From positions 320 through 20,765 of the forward strand of contig OMSV01000206.1 of assembly GCA_900290385.1 (NCBI GenBank): a stretch of 20,446 nt of DNA, in the 5' to 3' direction. A model generated the notes under the pieces. The model searched no databases and was not told where the DNA came from. It saw nothing but the letters and a program-made list of their open reading frames with translations. Source of the DNA: Syntrophobacter sp. SbD2. Lineage in GTDB: Bacteria > Desulfobacterota > Syntrophobacteria > Syntrophobacterales > Syntrophobacteraceae. Positions 7,658 through 15,485 of the stretch are shown here, one piece after another; position 1 is the stretch's first letter; each line of letters begins with the position of its first letter. A program made the translations under genes and the position numbers.

Positions 7658-8100
7658 TTTTCCTTCTTTCAGTATTTGAGTTCCATTTTAATTTTAAACC
7701 GGCAATTGTGCTCATGGCCATGAAAATCGGGCCAATGCAAGCCATGTGTGTATAAATCAGGCACATCTTAACCGCGGAGGCGCAGAGAAGGGCCTTTTAA
7801 GATTGGCCTTGTCAAATTTTGATTTTCTTTCTCCTTGATCGGACTACGCCCCGCCTCGGCGGTGGCTACACCGGTGAACGCTTTCCCTTTTCATGCCTGC
7901 TTTTTGCCGCTTCTGGGTGCCGTTTCAATTGCCGCTTTTATTTCCGCTTCTGGTTGCCGTTTTGCACGGCCAAATTTTAGCAGATAGTCTGAACTACGAA
8001 TTCCCAAATTAAGGGATTTAGGGATTTTTCAATTCCCCAATTCCTGAATTCCTCAATGATTATTTCTCGAATTCCTAAATTCCTAAATCGAGGGTTTAAA
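7658..8100. repeat. Gene-free gap filled with short repeats
   Basis: Three kinds of repeat are visible. (1) TTAACCGCGGAGGCGCAGAG (7768-7787) is related to the motif at 5182-5205. (2) Two near-identical 22-base units of the form TTSCGCTTCTGGKTGCCGTTT lie at about 7904-7925 and 7941-7962. (3) An A/T-rich run of AATTCC/TAAATTCC units spans 7998-8090 and is partly self-complementary. A CCGCC-TC-GGCGG hairpin lies near 7852-7863. No protein is supported. Confidence 0.5.
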
Positions 8101-8433
8101 ATGAAGTGCAGGCATTGCGTTAAAGATTTCGAACCAATGGAGGCCATGGACGGGAACCGTGGTGCGTTCAATCTTTGGGAGGCGGTTTTACTGCAGGCGA
8201 TTGAAGATTTTCATCACACAGGACGGGGCCTCGAAATCGTAATGAGCGGGATCAAGGTGCAGTGGCGGACAAACAGTGCCGAGACGCGCCGCAATAAGCG
8301 TAACGCTACGGCATGGTTTGCATCGTCTTGTGAAGATCCCGGCAGTTTTTTGTGGATCTGCGACTTGTTTGAGCTGGATGCCGATCTTGTAAGGGCCAAG
8401 GTAAAGAGCAAAAATTTCAAGTTGACCCGGTGA
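8101..8433 (+). CDS. Small hypothetical protein, phage-like
   Basis: The 110-residue product starts MKCRHCVKDFEP with GAGGG six bases upstream, so I prefer this ATG to an in-frame one at 8056 that lies in repeat DNA. The middle has a long helix (LWEAVLLQAIEDF) and a basic RRNKRNATAWF segment. The end, GSFLWICDLFELDADLVRAKV, resembles small phage and prophage proteins with an 'AWF...F.WIC..L.LD...VR' pattern. Its function is unknown. A CxxC near the start is the only possible metal site. It sits alone upstream of the gcv operon, next to repeats, and may be a prophage leftover. Confidence 0.5.
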   Translation: MKCRHCVKDFEPMEAMDGNRGAFNLWEAVLLQAIEDFHHTGRGLEIVMSGIKVQWRTNSAETRRNKRNATAWFASSCEDPGSFLWICDLFELDADLVRAKVKSKNFKLTR

Positions 8434-8575
8434 GTGATACATCTCAGGGGTTGTGACGACTTTCTTCGCCATGTTGGCCGTCTCCCTTGACACTTTGGCA
8501 TGTCACTGATTACCTGTGTATTCATTCTACTGATCTTTGACATGCAGGAAATGATTCAAACAAAGGGGCTGACAT

Positions 8576-8983
8576 ATGAAAGAAATCAGTGAGCTGGTGA
8601 CTCCGCACGACATTGGCTACACAAAGGACCATGAATGGGCAAGACTTGATGGGAAGATAATTCGGATAGGCATTACCGATTATGCTCAGGATAGGCTCGG
8701 GGACATTGTCTTTGTGGAGACCCCCGAAGTGGGCAAAACATTAAAGAAAGGCGAGGAATGCGGAACATTGGAGTCCGTCAAGGCGGTGGCTGAAGTCTAC
8801 ATGCCGGTCAGCGGGGAAATAATCGAGGTAAATACCGCGCTGGAAGAGTCGCCCGATTTAGTCAATAAGGCCCCGTACACCGATGGATGGATAGCAGAAG
8901 TGAAGCCTTCCAATCTCTCCGAGATGGATGGCCTTCTGACCCACGATGCCTATCTTGAGATGTTGAAAGGGATGCAAGAATGA
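8576..8983 (+). CDS. gcvH: Glycine cleavage system H protein
   Basis: The 135-residue lipoyl carrier shuttles the aminomethyl group from the P protein to the T protein and is re-oxidised by the L protein. The biotinyl/lipoyl fold is clear: YTKDHEWARLDG near the start, GITDYAQDRLGDIVFVE, and the lipoylation site ESVKAVAEVY with Lys69 as the attachment residue. A PVSGEIIEVN strand and a YTDGWIAEVKPS end follow. Length is typical. The start follows AAAGGGG. The stop overlaps the gcvPA start by four bases (ATGA), so the two are translationally coupled. No glycine riboswitch was evident in the 140 bases upstream. A weak TTGACA (8487-8492) with a poor -10 is the best promoter candidate. Confidence 0.97.
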   Translation: MKEISELVTPHDIGYTKDHEWARLDGKIIRIGITDYAQDRLGDIVFVETPEVGKTLKKGEECGTLESVKAVAEVYMPVSGEIIEVNTALEESPDLVNKAPYTDGWIAEVKPSNLSEMDGLLTHDAYLEMLKGMQE

Positions 8984-10314
8984 GATACCTGCCTCACACC
9001 GAAGAAGACATCGCCCAGATGCTCCACGTGACGGGGGCTTCGAGTCTGGACGATCTTTTCTCATCAATTCCCGAAGATTGCCGCCGCAAGACGGACCTCG
9101 TGCTGCCCGGGCCTTTGACGGAGTGGGAATTAAACGAGATGATGGCGGCCCTGGCGCAATCGATGGCCGTGGCGCCCCTGTATAAAGTATTTCTGGGAGC
9201 GGGCAGTTACGAACATCACATCCCGGCATCGGTGTCCTATCTTCTTGGCCGCTCTGAATTCTCCACATCCTATACTCCATATCAGCCGGAAATAAGCCAG
9301 GGGACATTGCAGGCAATTTTTGAATACCAGACTTTCGTTGCTTCTCTTTTGGGCATGGACGTAGCCAACGCCTCACTCTATGACGGGGCTTCAGCATTGG
9401 CCGAAGCACTGCTTATGGCGGCCCGCGTGAGCGGGCTGAAAAAGGTGGCGGTATCGAGCCTTATTCACCCCCTCTATAGGCGTGTGATAAGCACCTATCT
9501 TGAACCAGCGGAGTTCGAAATAATCGAGCTGCCTTTTTCGGCAGACGGCACAACGGACCTGAGCAAACTGGAGAGCACCGAAGGATTTGGGGCCGTCGCC
9601 ATTCAGTCGCCTAATTTTTTCGGCTGCATAGAAAACCTGAGTGCTGTCGGCAACCTGACCCGCGACACACAGACCCTTTTCATCGCTTCTTTCACGGAAC
9701 CTCTCGCTTATGGTCTCTATAAGAGCCCCGGGTCCCAGGGCGCCGATATTTCGTGCGGCGAAGGTCAAAGCTTCGGCATTGCCCAGAGCTACGGCGGACC
9801 GGGGCTGGGAATGCTTGCCTGTCTCAAGCGGTACGTGCGGAGCATGCCGGGCCGCCTGGTGGGGCAGACTGAGGACATGGACGGAAAACGAGGATTTGTC
9901 TTGACGCTTGCCACTCGGGAACAGCACATAAGACGGGAAAAAGCCACGTCCAATATCTGCACCAACAGCGGTCTTTGCGCCGTAACCGCCGCCATGTACA
10001 TGGCCTCGCTCGGTGGGAGCGGGATACGTGAACTTGCCCGGCTCAACTATGACAAGAGCGAGTACCTCAAGAAGGAACTGAGAAGGGCCGGATTCAAAAT
10101 ACCCTTTGCCGCCGCCACGTTTAATGAATTTGTCGTCGAATTTTCGCCCGGCTTTGAGGCGGTTTATAAGCGCTTGCTCGACCGGAAACTGGTGGCAGGG
10201 CTTCCTTTGGCGGTCTACTACCCCCAGCTTCCCAACCATTACCTGCTGTGCGTTACGGAAACCAAAACCAAGAAAGATATCGACGCACTCGTGAGCGAAT
10301 TGAAACGAGGTTGA
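8980..10314 (+). CDS. gcvPA: Glycine dehydrogenase (decarboxylating) subunit 1
   Basis: This 444-residue protein is the N-terminal half of the PLP-dependent glycine decarboxylase (P protein), which in this organism is split into two subunits. It begins MRYLPHTEEDIAQML, as the family does. It contains the conserved AGSYEHHIPASVSYLLGRSEFSTSYTPYQPEISQG region (residues about 69-103) and the YDGASALAEALLMAAR helix. Late segments GGPGLGMLACLKRYVRSMPG and GFVLTLATREQHIRREKATS are also typical. The ATG lies in the ATGA overlap with gcvH. Only three bases separate its stop from gcvPB, so the stoichiometry of the two halves is probably set by coupling. It lacks the PLP lysine, which is in subunit 2, as expected. 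Confidence 0.97.
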   Translation: MRYLPHTEEDIAQMLHVTGASSLDDLFSSIPEDCRRKTDLVLPGPLTEWELNEMMAALAQSMAVAPLYKVFLGAGSYEHHIPASVSYLLGRSEFSTSYTPYQPEISQGTLQAIFEYQTFVASLLGMDVANASLYDGASALAEALLMAARVSGLKKVAVSSLIHPLYRRVISTYLEPAEFEIIELPFSADGTTDLSKLESTEGFGAVAIQSPNFFGCIENLSAVGNLTRDTQTLFIASFTEPLAYGLYKSPGSQGADISCGEGQSFGIAQSYGGPGLGMLACLKRYVRSMPGRLVGQTEDMDGKRGFVLTLATREQHIRREKATSNICTNSGLCAVTAAMYMASLGGSGIRELARLNYDKSEYLKKELRRAGFKIPFAAATFNEFVVEFSPGFEAVYKRLLDRKLVAGLPLAVYYPQLPNHYLLCVTETKTKKDIDALVSELKRG

Positions 10315-10317
10315 ATC

Positions 10318-11784
10318 ATGAAAGAATTCGCAGGCTCCACTGGATTGGTGCTCAATGAGCCCCTGCTCTTCGAAAAAGGCAAAAAGGGCAGATCGGGGAT
10401 TTCCATGCCCCGGAGGGACGTGGAATTTTCTGAACTGGATGAAACCCTGACCGGAAACGGCCCGAATTTCCCCGACCTGAGCGAAGTCGAAGTAGTGCGC
10501 CACTACACTCGCTTGTCCACGTGGAACTTTGGCGTAGATACGGGCATGTATCCCCTGGGTTCATGCACCATGAAGTATAATCCAAAGACCAATGAGAGGC
10601 AGGCCGCCCTGCCAGGGTTTGCCGGGGCCCATCCCCTGCTGCCCGCAGCATTGTCTCAGGGGGCGCTCAAAGTGATGCTTGAACTCGAACGTCTTCTGGC
10701 GGAAATCACCGGTATGGACGCGGTTTCTCTTCAACCGGCAGCCGGTGCTCACGGCGAATTGGCAGGCATGCTCGTTTTCCATGCTTATCATAAGAGTAAA
10801 GGTTCTCGGCGTTCCAAAATCATTGTTCCGGACACCGCACATGGCACCAACCCGGCCAGTGTAGCTTTGTGCGGCTACAGCCCCGTCAATGTGAAATCCA
10901 ATGACAGAGGAGTGCTTTCCGCCGATACCATTGCGGCGGTCATGGATGATGAAACGGCCGGAATTATGGTCACCAATCCCAATACTCTCGGATTTTTCGA
11001 AGAAAATATCAGGGAGATTGCAGAAATTGTGCACGACAAAGGTGGCCTGGTGTATGCCGACGGCGCCAATATGAACGCCATGCTGGGGATCGTAAGCATG
11101 AGTGAGGTTGGAATAGACGTACTTCATCTGAACCTCCACAAGACCTTCTCGACACCCCATGGGGGAGGCGGACCCGGCGCCGGCCCGATATGCGTCAGGA
11201 AACATCTGGAGCCTTATCTCCCCACGCCCCGTATTGTCGATGATAATGGAAAGTATCATCTGTCCTATGATTTTCCGTCATCCATAGGCAAGCTGCATGC
11301 TTTCTACGGCAATTGGGGTATCATCATAAGGGCTTACAGCTATATCCTGAGTCTTGGAGCGGACCTGAAAAAGGTGAGCCAACTGGCCGTGCTCAACGCC
11401 AATTACATAAAGGAAAAGCTCAAAGACACCCTGCAACTTGCCTACGACAGGCCCTGCATGCACGAATGCGTCTTTTCCGACAAGCTCCAGGCGCCTTTGA
11501 AAATAACCACCCTGGACATGGTCAAAAGATTGATAGACTATGGCTTTCATCCACCGACCATATATTTCCCGCTGGTCGTTCACGGGGCCATTATGATCGA
11601 ACCCACGGAGACAGAGTGCAAAGAAGACCTGGACCTGTTCGTGGACGCCTTCAAGGAAGTGGTGAGAGAAGCGGGCGAAGATACCGAGCGGCTCTATAAG
11701 GCGCCATGGCGTACAAAAGTGCGGCGGCTCGATGAAACAGGCGCTGCACGAAACCCCCGGTTGACGTGCGGGGGCGGCAATTGA
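10318..11784 (+). CDS. gcvPB: Glycine dehydrogenase (decarboxylating) subunit 2
   Basis: The 488-residue catalytic half of the P protein binds PLP and releases CO2 from glycine, passing the aminomethyl group to lipoylated GcvH. PLP-binding Lys275 is in LNLHKTFSTPHGGGGPG. Other hallmarks are MYPLGSCTMKYNPK and VPDTAHGTNPASVALCGY. The start follows ACGAGG at normal distance. The last dozen residues are poorly conserved. The stop is 14 bases before the lipB frame, so lipB is probably in the same operon. In anaerobes the reaction can also run towards glycine synthesis from CO2. Confidence 0.97.
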   Translation: MKEFAGSTGLVLNEPLLFEKGKKGRSGISMPRRDVEFSELDETLTGNGPNFPDLSEVEVVRHYTRLSTWNFGVDTGMYPLGSCTMKYNPKTNERQAALPGFAGAHPLLPAALSQGALKVMLELERLLAEITGMDAVSLQPAAGAHGELAGMLVFHAYHKSKGSRRSKIIVPDTAHGTNPASVALCGYSPVNVKSNDRGVLSADTIAAVMDDETAGIMVTNPNTLGFFEENIREIAEIVHDKGGLVYADGANMNAMLGIVSMSEVGIDVLHLNLHKTFSTPHGGGGPGAGPICVRKHLEPYLPTPRIVDDNGKYHLSYDFPSSIGKLHAFYGNWGIIIRAYSYILSLGADLKKVSQLAVLNANYIKEKLKDTLQLAYDRPCMHECVFSDKLQAPLKITTLDMVKRLIDYGFHPPTIYFPLVVHGAIMIEPTETECKEDLDLFVDAFKEVVREAGEDTERLYKAPWRTKVRRLDETGAARNPRLTCGGGN

Positions 11785-11800
11785 TGCCGGATAAAACAAA

Positions 11801-12550
11801 GTGGGGTCACCAGTGCAGACGCATACCGCAGGTTCGGCTTCCAGGCCGTCAACGAAAAGCTGGCTTTGTGCGGACTTAGCCCTGACGGATTACCAAAAGG
11901 TCCATGACCTCCAATTGCGTCTTGTCGCCGCCAGAGAGCGCAGGAGCATAGTCTCGGATATCCTGTTGCTCATGGAACATGCGCCTGTTTTCACCCTGGG
12001 CCGCAGGGGCGGACGGGAAAACCTCATGGTTTCTGAACTTTTCCTCGAAAAAGCCCGAATCCCCATAGTGCATGCAGAACGTGGCGGCGACATAACATTT
12101 CACGGTCCGGGTCAACTGGTCGGGTATCCGATCCTGGACTTGCGCGCCGCCAAATTCACGGTCACCGGCTACGTGGAAAGACTCGAGGAAATCATGATCC
12201 GAACGGCGGCCCACTGGGGGGTGCACGCAACGCGCAACAGGCTAAACCATGGAATCTGGGTGGAGGGCCGCAAACTGGGCAGCCTGGGAATAGCTATCCG
12301 GCGAGGAATTACTTTCCACGGTTTTGCTCTCAATGTAAATGTTTCGTTGGAACCGTTTGGCTGGATCAACCCGTGTGGGCTGCAAGGGGTCAAGATGACC
12401 TCCCTGGAACAGCAGATCGCCCGCAAGGCGTCAATGAAGGAGGTTCGCGAGAAGATGAAACGCAGCATCGAAGAGGTCTTCGATGTGGAACTGAACCTTG
12501 GAATTCCACCCTCTTGCGCCATGTCCTGCATGGGCCTGCCGGACCGGTAA
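11801..12550 (+). CDS. lipB: Octanoyl-[acyl-carrier-protein]:protein transferase
   Basis: LipB moves octanoate from acyl-ACP to target lysines such as the one on GcvH, the first step of lipoate assembly. The signature RGGDITFHGPGQLVGYPIL is present. The conserved Lys is in GRKLGSLGIAIRRGITFHGF, and the catalytic Cys is in NPCGLQGVKMTSL. At 249 residues it is slightly long at the N-terminus. Starts available are GTG at 11801 and GTG at 11813; the latter has GGGG about seven bases upstream and is equally likely. Placement directly behind gcvPB, with lipA further downstream, ties lipoate synthesis to the glycine cleavage proteins. Confidence 0.95.
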   Translation: MGSPVQTHTAGSASRPSTKSWLCADLALTDYQKVHDLQLRLVAARERRSIVSDILLLMEHAPVFTLGRRGGRENLMVSELFLEKARIPIVHAERGGDITFHGPGQLVGYPILDLRAAKFTVTGYVERLEEIMIRTAAHWGVHATRNRLNHGIWVEGRKLGSLGIAIRRGITFHGFALNVNVSLEPFGWINPCGLQGVKMTSLEQQIARKASMKEVREKMKRSIEEVFDVELNLGIPPSCAMSCMGLPDR

Positions 12551-12690
12551 GGGGAAAGATGATCGAGATTCACGTACCGCATCCGAATCAAATCAAGCAG
12601 GCGAATTTACGATATCTAAATGTTGCTCCAGACCGGAGCCGGTAATCACGAACGTTATACTTACAACCACACACGAAGAGGAGTTGCAAG

Positions 12691-13293
12691 ATGGCAAATA
12701 TTCTCGTCCTTTACTACAGCATGTATGGCCACATAGAAACTATGGCGAACGCAGTCGCCGAAGGCGCCCGAGGTGTCGAGGGCACCAAGGTCACGGTCAA
12801 GCGCGTGGCGGACCTGGTGCCCGAGGAAGTGGCGCGCAAGGCCGGGGCCAAACTGGATCAAGCAGCGCAGATCGCCACCGTTGACGAATTGCCGGGCTAT
12901 GACGCCATCATCTTTGGCACGCCAACCCGCTTCGGCAACATGTGCGCGCAGATGCGCAATTTTCTGGACCAGACCGGCGGCCTGTGGTTCAACGGCAGCC
13001 TCGTTGGAAAGGTGGCCAGTGTTTTCACCTCGACCGCTACCCAGCACGGCGGACAGGAAACTACTATTACTTCCTTTCATTCGACGCTTCTTCATCAAGG
13101 TATGATCATTGTGGGGGTCCCTTATTCCTGTCAGGAACTAATGAACATGAGCGAAATCACAGGCGGATCGCCTTATGGCGGGGGGACGCTTGCCGGTACG
13201 GACGGCGCTCGGCAACCTTCGGAAAATGAGCTGAAGATTGCCCGCTTTCAGGGCGCTCATGTTGCCAAAATTGCCAGGAAGCTATCGGCATGA
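12691..13293 (+). CDS. wrbA: WrbA-type NAD(P)H:quinone oxidoreductase
   Basis: This 200-residue flavodoxin-like protein uses FMN to reduce quinones by two electrons. The FMN phosphate loop is [12 protein letters not shown] at the start. GTPTRFGNM and [14 protein letters not shown] are the other flavin contacts, and [23 protein letters not shown] is the WrbA-specific loop. Length is typical. GAGGAG lies seven bases before the ATG. It is 140 bases downstream of lipB, a gap with no gene, so it may have its own promoter. Its relation to glycine metabolism is not obvious. Confidence 0.95.
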   Translation: MANILVLYYSMYGHIETMANAVAEGARGVEGTKVTVKRVADLVPEEVARKAGAKLDQAAQIATVDELPGYDAIIFGTPTRFGNMCAQMRNFLDQTGGLWFNGSLVGKVASVFTSTATQHGGQETTITSFHSTLLHQGMIIVGVPYSCQELMNMSEITGGSPYGGGTLAGTDGARQPSENELKIARFQGAHVAKIARKLSA

Positions 13294-13302
13294 GCCTGAG
13301 CG

Positions 13303-13346
13303 CCGGTTCGGCTACACCCCCGTTTTTGGGGACGTAGCTGAACCGG
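13303..13346. terminator. Long hairpin between convergent genes
   Basis: CCGGTTCGGCTAC and GTAGCTGAACCGG pair over 13 bases with one mismatch or G-T. Inside them CCCC-GTTTTT-GGGG extends the stem. It lies 9 bases after the wrbA stop and 24 before the end of the convergent transglutaminase gene, so it can serve both strands. No clean T-run follows. Confidence 0.5.
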
Positions 13347-13370
13347 GAATCGTTGTTGACCTTTTTGGGC

Positions 13371-14384
13371 CTATCCTTCTTTGTAGGTGAACTTGTATTT
13401 GAAGGCGGCGGGGTCGAGCCAGTCGATGGTCTTGTTGCCGACTTGGGCGAATGGATAGCCGAATGTATTCAGCGGCTCACCGGACTGCGGCGGGTTGAGT
13501 ATGACGTCTCGCCCTACGGCAAGCTTGATTCGGTATGGGTCGACGCCGCTCCAGAAATAGGACTTGTATTCTGCCGTCTTGGGGTCTTCAAGCTTGAGGT
13601 TTTCGACCAGCATGGCCTTGCGGACATCGGCGGGGTCCACTGGCGCCCATCCATAGCCGGGCAAGTAGAATTCGGCCCAGCAGTGCTGGTACCCCGTGAT
13701 GTCCTCTTCAGCCTTCTTGCCCAGGCGAAGCCCGAAGATTTCCCGGGCCGGCACTCCGGACGCTCGACACAGAGCGATGAAAACCGAAGAAATGTCGGTA
13801 CACTTGCCCCCGAGCTTCTCCAGCAGGGCGGGCACCTCGCCAACTCCACACCCAGGCGTGTCGGGATCGCGATACATGTTGGCGCAGGTCCAGTCATAAA
13901 TAGCCCGGACCTTGGCCTCCACGGTCTCTTTGCCTTCGGTGATCCGGTCGGCCAGCTTTTTCACATCCCCATCGATCGGGCCGAGGCGTGTGCCTGCAAG
14001 GTACGGTTTGAAAGCCGACTGATCCCAGCAGACTAAGCTGCCCGGAATGTATTTTCGCACAACTTCTAACCGTTCGGCATGAAAGGCAAGGGTCATCTTC
14101 CGGCTCCCGGCATCCTTATCCCAGCGCACGAACAGCATCGGCGTTTGATTTATCCGATCCGTGTAGACGGCAGACTCGCTGTAGTCGCCGGTAACCTTGA
14201 TGTCGGTGATGAGCTGATCGGCGTCCGAAACGGGATAAGGAATCCAAAGCCGGACTTCTTCACCAGCTTTCTGGCCCGACAGGTCAAAATCCATCAAAAC
14301 CATTCCGGAGCGGGTGGCCGCAGAAGCTCCCTGGACAGATAGAGCCAGACACATGAGCAGCAACACAGCAGACCATTTCTTCAT
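13371..14384 (-). CDS. Exported transglutaminase-like protein
   Basis: The 337-residue product begins with a signal peptide (MKKWSAVLLLMCLALSVQGA, then SAA as a likely signal-peptidase site), so it should be periplasmic or secreted. The C-terminal half is a transglutaminase-like papain-fold core. The catalytic triad is visible: Cys195 in GGKCTDISSVF, His234 in YQHCWAEFYL and Asp250 in APVDPADV. The N-terminal half resembles the beta domain that precedes such cores. Bacterial members are usually proteases or peptide-crosslinking enzymes of unknown substrate. The ATG follows GAGGAGG at good distance. It is transcribed towards wrbA and probably alone. Confidence 0.9.
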   Translation of the reverse strand: MKKWSAVLLLMCLALSVQGASAATRSGMVLMDFDLSGQKAGEEVRLWIPYPVSDADQLITDIKVTGDYSESAVYTDRINQTPMLFVRWDKDAGSRKMTLAFHAERLEVVRKYIPGSLVCWDQSAFKPYLAGTRLGPIDGDVKKLADRITEGKETVEAKVRAIYDWTCANMYRDPDTPGCGVGEVPALLEKLGGKCTDISSVFIALCRASGVPAREIFGLRLGKKAEEDITGYQHCWAEFYLPGYGWAPVDPADVRKAMLVENLKLEDPKTAEYKSYFWSGVDPYRIKLAVGRDVILNPPQSGEPLNTFGYPFAQVGNKTIDWLDPAAFKYKFTYKEG

Positions 14385-14462
14385 TATTGCCTCCTCAGAT
14401 TTTCCTCAAGTCAAGCTACAATGCTGTAGAGGTCTCGCTTCGCGGGGCTTCGTCGGCGCCAA

Positions 14463-14975
14463 TCATGCGCGTCTTCCACAAAGCCCTCGAAAGATTTCTC
14501 GAAGGTCCCGGTCGGTCAGGTCCCGCAAGAGCGCACTGTCATAGTCATCAGCTTCCACCCCGGCTTCTTGTTCCTGCATTGGGCAAGGGGGTTTCTCCTC
14601 ATCTGTCTTTCCCCTCACCTGTAACACCCCGGCTGTTCTATTGTTCGCCGGGACTTCAAATCCGGCATTATTTCTGACCCAGTGATCGCATTCGTCATGG
14701 CTTCCGACGAAAAGGAAACTAATCGCCTGTTTCCCCATGACTGCTATCAAGCGGTATCCCCTGACAAGGTCAAACTTGATGCAATTGGGTATGCGTGCTT
14801 CACCATACCTGGTGAGTCTTCCTATCTGCTTTGGACTGCAAATGCCGTCAAGGGCCTGATTGATTATCTTCCGGGCGTGTTCGGCAGCCTGTGAAGCGTT
14901 TCCCCCTCCTCTTTGCAGGTCTTGTAGCTGCCTGACGACATTTGGACTGATATGGACATTTAGTTCCATCGGCAT
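14463..14975 (-). CDS. Orphan RelE/ParE-superfamily-like protein with C-terminal extension
   Basis: I start this at the ATG 14975, which has AAGGAG six bases upstream; an in-frame TTG at 14990 is less likely. The 170-residue product has a helical N-terminal part. A beta-rich RelE-like core follows: IPNCIKFDLVRGYRLIAVMG, then ISFLFVGSHDECDHWVRNN. Toxins of the HigB/RelE type end with such an 'LF.G.HDECD.W..NN' segment. About 65 further residues, Pro/Glu-rich and then acidic (DYDSALLRDLTDRDLREIF), are unusual. No antitoxin gene is adjacent. It could be a solitary toxin, a self-inhibited fusion, or a phage-type regulator. Family-level confidence only. Confidence 0.6.
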   Translation of the reverse strand: MPMELNVHISPNVVRQLQDLQRGGGNASQAAEHARKIINQALDGICSPKQIGRLTRYGEARIPNCIKFDLVRGYRLIAVMGKQAISFLFVGSHDECDHWVRNNAGFEVPANNRTAGVLQVRGKTDEEKPPCPMQEQEAGVEADDYDSALLRDLTDRDLREIFRGLCGRRA

Positions 14976-15056
14976 AAATTTCTCCTTCAATCATCCTTGT
15001 GCCGGTTGAGCATGATTGCCGAGTGGGTTGCCTCCACACAGGGTTGGCCATCTGCA

Positions 15057-15079
15057 CTGGTATTTGATCTTTATACCAG
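15057..15079. promoter_or_regulatory. Inverted repeat upstream of the RelE-like gene
   Basis: CTGGTAT and ATACCAG are perfect seven-base arms with a nine-base spacer, about 80 bases before the start of the RelE-like gene. This could be an operator. No bound factor can be named. Confidence 0.3.
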
Positions 15080-15100
15080 CCAGGCTAGCTTTCGTCCAGT

Positions 15101-15232
15101 CGATTTTATCGTGCAAACCAATGTGACAAATAGGAACAACCTATTAAAAATGAAAGATGGAGCGAATGCTTCATTCAGTTTGACAACCTTTCGTCAATGG
15201 TGGAATTGAATCCATTTTGGCCGATAAAATCG
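15101..15232. other. Nested inverted-repeat element, possible structured RNA or small mobile unit
   Basis: The outer arms CGATTTTATCG (15101-15111) and CGATAAAATCG (15222-15232) are exact reverse complements. Between them are three local stem-loops: AATAGG-AACAA-CCTATT (15129-15145), GAATG-CTT-CATTC (15164-15176) and AATGG...CCATT (15196-15216). No protein is supported in this stretch. Confidence 0.4.
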
Positions 15233-15239
15233 AAATATC

Positions 15240-15272
15240 CTATTTGACAAATAGATGGTGCGTTCACATATT
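15240..15272 (+). promoter_or_regulatory. Sigma-70-type promoter with palindromic operator over the -35 box
   Basis: TTGACA (15244-15249) is a perfect -35 box, 17 bases before CATATT (15267-15272). The perfect palindrome CTATTTG-A-CAAATAG (15240-15254) is centred on the -35 box. Transcription would start near 15279, about 50 bases before the small Cys-His-Ala-Pro gene. A partial copy of the half-site (TGACAAATAGG) lies at 15124-15134. Confidence 0.5.
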
Positions 15273-15329
15273 AAGTGACGGAAAAGGCCCTGGACGTGGA
15301 AGTTCTGATTCCTTTTAGAGGAGGTAGCT

Positions 15330-15479
15330 ATGCTACAGGTAAAAGAGGTGGAAAAAAGATCAACTGGTATCGTTTGTGACGCAAAAACAAGTTGTCATGC
15401 CCCTTCATGTCATGCTCCCACATGTCATGCCCCTTCATGTCATGCTCCGTCTTGCCACGCGCCCAGCGGCAGCAAGTAG
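15330..15479 (+). CDS. 49-residue peptide with five tandem Cys-His-Ala-Pro units
   Basis: The peptide has a polar 15-20-residue leader (MLQVKEVEKRSTGIVCDAKT) and then five five-residue units of the form CHAP-S/T starting at Cys22, 27, 32, 37 and 42, ending SGSK. A strong GAGGAGGT lies five bases before the ATG, a promoter lies upstream and a stable hairpin directly behind. The five units are 15-base repeats that differ at synonymous positions of all four codons (TGT/TGC, CAT/CAC, GCC/GCT/GCG, CCT/CCC/CCG). This points to selection on the peptide rather than on the DNA. A leader plus a repetitive Cys-rich core suggests a ribosomally made, modified peptide or a metal-binding peptide. No maturation enzyme or exporter is nearby. 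I cannot match it to a named family. Confidence 0.75.
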   Translation: MLQVKEVEKRSTGIVCDAKTSCHAPSCHAPTCHAPSCHAPSCHAPSGSK

Positions 15480-15485
15480 CTCCGC

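Noticed and set aside
8434..8575. Glycine riboswitch in front of gcvH
   Set aside because: I could not find the conserved paired glycine-aptamer elements; the gap is also short.
9391..10503. 370-codon minus-strand frame
   Set aside because: Antisense to gcvPA and the start of gcvPB; long only because of the GC-biased codon pattern.
13353..14036. 227-codon plus-strand frame
   Set aside because: Antisense to the transglutaminase gene with its complete Cys-His-Asp set.
14997..15209. 70-codon plus-strand frame between the RelE-like and CHAP genes
   Set aside because: It runs through the nested inverted repeats and has no ribosome binding site or known motif.
15393..15467. CHAP-coding repeats considered as a CRISPR-like or simple tandem repeat
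   Set aside because: The units are 15 bases with no spacers and vary only in ways that keep the amino acids, so a coding repeat explains them better.
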